NCBI GenBank assembly: GCA_016169945.1
Contig: JADLSH010000355.1
Coordinates: 2,041,501-2,105,500, forward strand
Direction of reading: 5' to 3'
From: Trachythela sp. YZ-2020
Taxonomy: Eukaryota; Cnidaria; Anthozoa; Malacalcyonacea; Clavulariidae
DNA: 64,000 nt
The notes beneath the pieces are model-generated. The model had not been told where the DNA came from. It made no database searches and worked only from the letters and a program-made list of their open reading frames with translations. Shown here one piece after another: positions 58,387 to 64,000 of the stretch. The position numbers and the translations under genes were made by a program. Numbering within the stretch: position 1 is the stretch's first letter; each line of letters starts with the position of its first letter.

Positions 58387-61300
58387 ATGGGCTTCGATAA
58401 AGTCCATGTTTTGAGTAAATGGATTAAATGGAAGGCAATCGGGTTCGTTTTAATCGGATTACTAAATGTCGGACTTAACATAGGCCACACAGTGAACAAA
58501 CAAAATCAAAGATCAAGTTTTGATAATGGCAGTCAAGATAAAGGAAAACGCAATGTACTTTATAACTACGCGACAGACCGACCTCGCGTGCCATTAGCAG
58601 GCTTTCACCAGCCATCATCAAGCTCGAGGAACAACATAGCGTCCTTAGTGGCTCAAAAACAACACTTAGCTCAACTTATAAAGTACCGGCAGTATTTAAC
58701 AAAGTTGTACTCCAAACGAAGGTCTGATATAGACGCCCCGATACTACAAGGAGATATGCCTGATTATAAGGATAAAGAATACGAGAATTCTCCTGAACTT
58801 TTAACCGATACTCAGTTGAATGATGCTGTTGATGTCAACAAAAAATATGGCCCCAGGATGATAGGGTTGAATTATTACACGAAAGATGTGTTGCCGGCAG
58901 ACCATGTTATTTTGCCACATCAAGACTACCACAGCCCGATTGAAAGTAATCTAGATTCACTGCAGGGTTATCCGCAGTATCCTCAAGCGAGGAACGATGA
59001 AGATTTGAGTCAGCCAATTTTGTCAAAAGATGAATCGGAGGTTGAGAGGTTGATTGAGATGGAGAAACTGCGAGAACTTGAAGTATTAAGAGGTACACCG
59101 ATTCAATGAAATCTCAATTTTAGTTAGCAAGTGAGAGTTTGCACGAGAGTTTCATCAACTCTCATGCCCCGGTCAAACGAGAACAAGAGTTGCATGAGAG
59201 TTGACTGGATATTACCACGCGTACCGGTCAAACGAGCAAAAACTCTAAAATTTGAACCAGCTCAAAGTTGATGAGAGTTGATGAGAGTTGATGAGAGTTG
59301 ATGAGAGTTGGTGGTCAAACGCGACCGAGAGTTGTAACTCTCATTGACTCTCATCAACTTTGAGACCGGGACTTAAGTTCCTTGGTAAATTTGCACGGCG
59401 AATGTTCTTGATACCAATCAATACTTTTTCTTTCCAGAACAAGCGTACAGACATCTACGTTTTCACCCATGCCAAATGCACACATGTCAACATGGTCATT
59501 GTATATCCACAGGACGAGGTCATTATAAGTGTTCCTGTAAGCCGGGATATACAGGGTTACGGTGTCAATATGGTAAGAATTGATTAGATCTATCCACTCA
59601 GATCATCCATAACCAATAAGCATTATAATATTTTTGTCTCTCCACAGCACAACACAGAGCGTGTACCCCAAACCCTTGTATCAACGATGGCGTGTGTACA
59701 CAAGTGGAGACTGGGTACGAGTGTTCGTGCGCCGCTGGTTATCGCGGGAAAACATGTGAAGGTAATCTTGTTGAATACTTCATTTAACAAGGAATGAGAA
59801 AAGAGTTTTGAATTGATAGAGCTATCCATTATAAGTAAAGTCAGTTTAGTTAAGGTTTGCTCAATGTAGAGCCAACAAGGTCTACGATGATCTTACAGGA
59901 CCTCCAGGAAGAATAGTTTAGAACTGATAGAGCTATCCAGTATAAATATAGTTAGTTTTGTTTAGGTTTCCTCCTGTAGTAACACCGGGCATCTAGGGAG
60001 AACAGTTTAGAACAGGTAAAGCTATCCAGTATAGATAAAGTTAGTTTGAAAATAAAGATATTTCTATAGTGTAATTTCACTTTATTTCATTTCATTCTTC
60101 ATTTCAGAGGAGCTCCAATGTGAGAATCAGCCGTGTGAGAACGGGGGGACTTGTACCGAGCTGGACAATGGTTTCGTCTGCACATGCGCAAGAGGTTACC
60201 GTGGGAAAACATGTGAACGTACGAATTTAGAATCTATGTAGCCCATGTTATGTATTAGACAAAAATATGTCTGAAAGACTTTCTAAAGGGGTTTAAATCC
60301 AAGCCCATTCATACTAATTTGTGTGCTTATGCAAATTAAAGTTATTTCTCTGATAAATTGGTCTGATATTAGTAATGGAATTAGTCTGATAATAATTGTA
60401 TATATACCTTAGTTGTGTTAAAATTCACACGGTATTAGAATTCGCACAGACCATAGATGCGCGACATTTAAAATTGAGCAAAAATTAGTACCACGAGAAT
60501 GTAGATCAGTCCGTACATAATTAACAGTGGAAAATTAACCAAGATAAAAAAATATTTCTCACCATTTTATTTCAGTTGAAAATCCATGTCTGGTGAACCC
60601 CTGCCAAAATGGCGGGAAATGTGCAGAGGCCTCTGGAGGATATACATGTGTTTGCAGAACTGGATGGAGATGTAACGACTGTAGCTGTAAAGGTAATAGA
60701 GAGCTTTAGCAGTGACTACGAGTACGAGATTCGTCATTTTCGCGCCAAAAGCCTCGTACTCAAAAGCACGACGACTACGACTTTTGCGAGATGGCGTATG
60801 CAAACAACACGCGAAAATGACGAATCTCGTACTCGTAGTCGTACTCGTAGTCACTGCTAAAGCTCCCTAATAATAGAAACATCACAACGAATTTTTCAGG
60901 TAGATTGATCCTAAAGGCACAAAGCTATTTGTTAGCTAAAAAGTACTGTATATTCGCAGAGAAAATGCGAGCATAAATCTTTTCTTACTAAACATACCCA
61001 GAAGGCAACAAAGAAATGAATGAGAATATCGGTGAAGTGAAACGCGGGCCATGTTCACTGTTTTTCTGTGCGTACATTTCCACATAACATGGCTCTGTGC
61101 AGAAATTGCGTTGCAAGTTGCAGCAAAAATTGCCCGCGTGAAATGGCCTGTATTGTTTTATTGTCTTAGTTGACGTGGAAGCCAAAGTGAGGATGTTACA
61201 ACCCAAGCCTCCAGTGGACGAATGCCAGCCTAACCCCTGCTCTCATGGTGGGACCTGCTCACCCACCTCCTCAGGGTACATGTGTTACTGTGACGAGGGA

Positions 61301-63866
61301 TACAAGGGGGACAGCTGTGAAGGTAAGTGTGATGATGTTGTAGTTGAGGTGGTGCTATAGATTACTAATCTGCCGGCGTTTAGCTTATATGAAACTGTCA
61401 TGGAAACTCTTATCCTCGTTTAGACTGGGGCCAACAATTCCTTCACTAACCTATGTTTCCATTCCTCCCTCTCTTCACTAGCTCAAGATTTCTGTGCGGA
61501 GGCTCCCTGTATGAACGGCGGTTTATGTACTGAAGGTGACGGGGCATTCTTCTGCCATTGCAATCCAGGATTTAAAGGGAAAACCTGCGAATGTAAGTGG
61601 AATGAATACGTTAAAAGTTTTAACATCTTGGTGGAAAACCGCTCTCTCGTTCCTCTGAAGACTTGGACAACGAGTACGATTTTTTTCTGCTTAACGTCTG
61701 CTACTACAAACTCATAGTTGTACTCGCTTTGGCTCAACTGTTGTTATAAAGATGTGCTGTGTCAAAAAGAGGACGATAACAAGTTTGTATTAGCAGATAT
61801 TTAACGGGAAAATCTCGTAGTCGTAGTAAAATCGAAAGCTTACTACTGTGTTCGACCGCCATTTCGCGACTGGCCTAGACCTGTGGCGCATTGTATTATC
61901 TCAATTGATTAGGAGAAATGAACGCAGTTAAATTGACACTCCTAGCTTTTAGAAAACGATCTTTTGTTTCTGCATACCCCAAAGGAAGTGTTACACTTTT
62001 AAAGCCATGAATTTCCATAATATGAACTACATAAAGTATTTTCTCGTCTACAGCAACGGATTTTTGCAACCCCAATCCATGTCTTCACAATGGCGTGTGC
62101 GTGGTTCAAGAGAGTGGGTACAAGTGCAGATGTCTTCCACAATTTACTGGCCTAAACTGCGAAGGTACATTTTCCTGCCATTATCAAAATATCACAATTC
62201 ACCCCTGCAAGTATAAACCAAACGGAGAAATGTCACTGCCTTGTCTTTTTCATTTTAAAGCTAAGAATCCGTGCATTCCGAACCCTTGTACCAACATGGG
62301 GGCCTGTAAAAGATATGGAGCAAAACACGTCTGCGCGTGTCCAAACGGATTCACCGGATCTCGATGTCAAGGTAAGTAAAATTTATGGCACTGTCATTGA
62401 TCAATGGCTTCTCTAATCCAGGAGCTGCCTGGTCAGAGGGAAGGGAAGGCCTGGATAACAGAACTGCCATGAGTTAGCAGAGCAAATATTTAATTGGATC
62501 CGGGCTCCATTTTTGATGTGGTGACTGTTGAACTCTACAATGACAGTTAATCCACCTTTTGAGCTGTGCCCATCCACCCCCCTCACCCACCTCCCACACC
62601 ACCACAGGGTAAATTCCATCGGTTTGGGCGCAAGTTGAGTCACCGACAATCTGACTATGTGATAGGTAGTACTGGCCTACATGGTACCAGTAGCAGATCT
62701 TTTCACCCAACGTGACAGTACCTTTGACTAAAGATTTGTATACTTTTAGAGCAAGATCAATGTTTTGTGCATAGTCCCTGCAAGAACACTGGTAAATGCC
62801 GCTCTTTAAAAGGTGTTCTATCTTGCCACTGTCCGAAAGGGTTTACTGGACTCCACTGCGAATGTAAGTGATACTTGAAGGATGCACACAAGTAGTTATT
62901 TTTGTCCGTCCCACTGTGCCTCATCTCTATAATACTTGCATCAATAGTACGGTTTTTAAACAAGTCGTATGTGTATTGAGCCTTATGAGATCTTGTTTCC
63001 GAATGCTATTCAAAACTATTATGATATAGATGAAGCAAAAAAATCGGTTGTGCAGCGCGTCACACAGACATATGAGACAGACTTTCATCCCACAGAAATT
63101 GGAGTTAGATTATTATGGTGTCCCCGTCATGCTTGTTCCATAATTATATAAATGCACGTGTTTAAGAGTTTAAATTGACATCTTTAAAATTATTTATTCT
63201 TATTGGCGAAGCTTAATGAAGAAATATGATATTTAAACTATTGTATATAGCAAGCAACTGGACAAGTTAGAAATTACTTAACAAAAAATGAAAACCAAAT
63301 CCGAAACTATACGTGTTACTTAAATCATTGCCAGATCAAGAGACCCAAATAAGACGACAACATAAGTACAAGTCACACCATGTTTGGACATGGCTTTATA
63401 GTTTCCACTTTTCCCTATTTTTACTGCATTTTTCTCGATATTTAGTGAAAGATTTATGTGGACAAAATCCATGCGCAAACCGTGGTGTGTGTACGTCAAA
63501 CGGAATTTCCTTTCGCTGTCGTTGTTCTCTTGGGTTTACTGGGGAGTCTTGTAAAGGTACGTTGTACATTATGAAAATTGAATTTTTGAATTTCCCAACC
63601 TGGAATCGAACTCAAGCTTCTTGGCATATTATAGTTTTGAGTGTCTCACTCTCAGTCAAGGAACTGCAAGCTCCAGTGGTTATAGCGCTGTGAGACACCT
63701 CTATTAAGTTACGAATTATGCCATTTTTTATCAAAGGCGTTTTCTGTGTTTATAGAAAACGACAACTGTGACCCAGACCCCTGTCAAAATGGAGGTCGAT
63801 GTTCAAACAACGCTGGAGGATATCGATGCCATTGTGTGCAGGGATACGCTGGAACTCACTGTGAAA
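58387..63866 (+). CDS. EGF-D: secreted EGF-repeat protein, 3' end beyond window
   Basis: Exons: 58387..59092, 59438..59572, 59648..59761, 60108..60218, 60576..60692, 61170..61322, 61482..61592, 62054..62164, 62261..62371, 62750..62863, 63446..63556, 63756..63866, then a GTAAGA donor. All EGF exons are phase 1-1. Exon 1 (235 codons plus one base) encodes a hydrophobic segment at residues 18-30 (signal peptide or anchor), then a long polar linker with basic sites (YSKRRSD) and an acidic end. Eleven EGF modules follow. Module 4 has eight cysteines (ending WRCNDCSCK). Module 5 has a ~17-residue extension before its first Cys. Module sizes and order do not match EGF-B/C, so it is a more distant relative. 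Head-to-head with EGF-C. Confidence 0.85.
59130..59370. mobile_element. TTGATGAGAG inverted-repeat element, third copy
   Basis: Starts AGTGAGAGTTTGCACGAGAG and ends ACTCTCATTGACTCTCATCA. It lies in EGF-D intron 1, about 40 bp after the exon 1 donor, and is nearly identical over 80 bp to the copy at 53335. Confidence 0.8.
59810..60060. repeat. 114-bp repeat family units, inverted orientation
   Basis: Two to three units with TAGAACTGATAGAGCTATCC and GGTTTCCTCCTGTAGTAACA in EGF-D intron 3. Confidence 0.75.
60698..60868. mobile_element. MITE with GGGAGCTTTAGCAGTGACTA ends, abutting a splice donor
   Basis: Left arm GAGCTTTAGCAGTGACTACG and right arm CGTAGTCACTGCTAAAGCTC are inverted. Inner arms continue with ACGAGATTCGTCATTTTCGC and its complement. 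It begins about 6 bp after the exon 60576..60692 donor. Confidence 0.85.
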
Positions 63867-64000
63867 GTAAGATAATAACAGAGCATAGAGTATTCTTTAT
63901 ATGAAACAAAGTCCACACCAAATGACTGCCATTCTTAAGACCCACTCGGCCAGAGTTAAAGTCAATGGTCTTAACTCATTTACATGCTACCGCACGCGCC

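Overview
This window is animal nuclear DNA: AT-rich, with interrupted genes, GT-AG introns, phase-1 EGF-like exons, LINE remnants and dense short inverted-repeat transposons. The EGF-repeat genes, a NEMO-type gene and the repeat families together suggest a cnidarian, probably an anthozoan. That assignment is inference from style, not an identification.

Four genes for secreted EGF-repeat proteins dominate. EGF-A (minus strand, starts at 961) runs off the left edge. EGF-B (minus, 17255 to 2309) has 19 exons: a signal peptide with a basic linker, 17 EGF-like exons and a long proline-rich tail. EGF-C (minus, start 57003) has 8 EGF-like exons down to 47704 and resumes with 9 more from 26589 to a short proline-rich tail ending at 20434. 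EGF-D (plus, start 58387) is head-to-head with EGF-C and runs off the right edge after 11 EGF exons. Every junction was read base by base and is phase 1. EGF-B and EGF-C each have 17 modules in the same order, with identical codon counts at modules 2-6, 8 and 15-17. This supports a tandem duplication and a single EGF-C gene with a 21-kb intron.

That intron (26482-47704) holds other things on the opposite strand. From 29.3 to 33.5 kb lies a compact block flanked by GCACGCAC-type repeats. It encodes a homeodomain-like protein, a small basic/acidic regulator-like protein with a frameshift, and an acidic protein. Two 5'-truncated LINEs follow. From 36.4 to 46.3 kb lies an intron-rich coiled-coil gene that ends in a NEMO/optineurin-type zinc finger. 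Its most striking feature is eight tandem copies of one exon encoding a UBAN-like (linear-ubiquitin-binding) motif.

The rest is introns and spacers full of repeats: a 114-bp satellite of about 31 units (48.5-52.1 kb) with dispersed relatives, several MITE families (three hAT-like with 8-bp or near-8-bp target duplications, one mariner-like), foldback palindromes and minisatellites. I saw no tRNA, rRNA, CRISPR array or bacterial-style operon.
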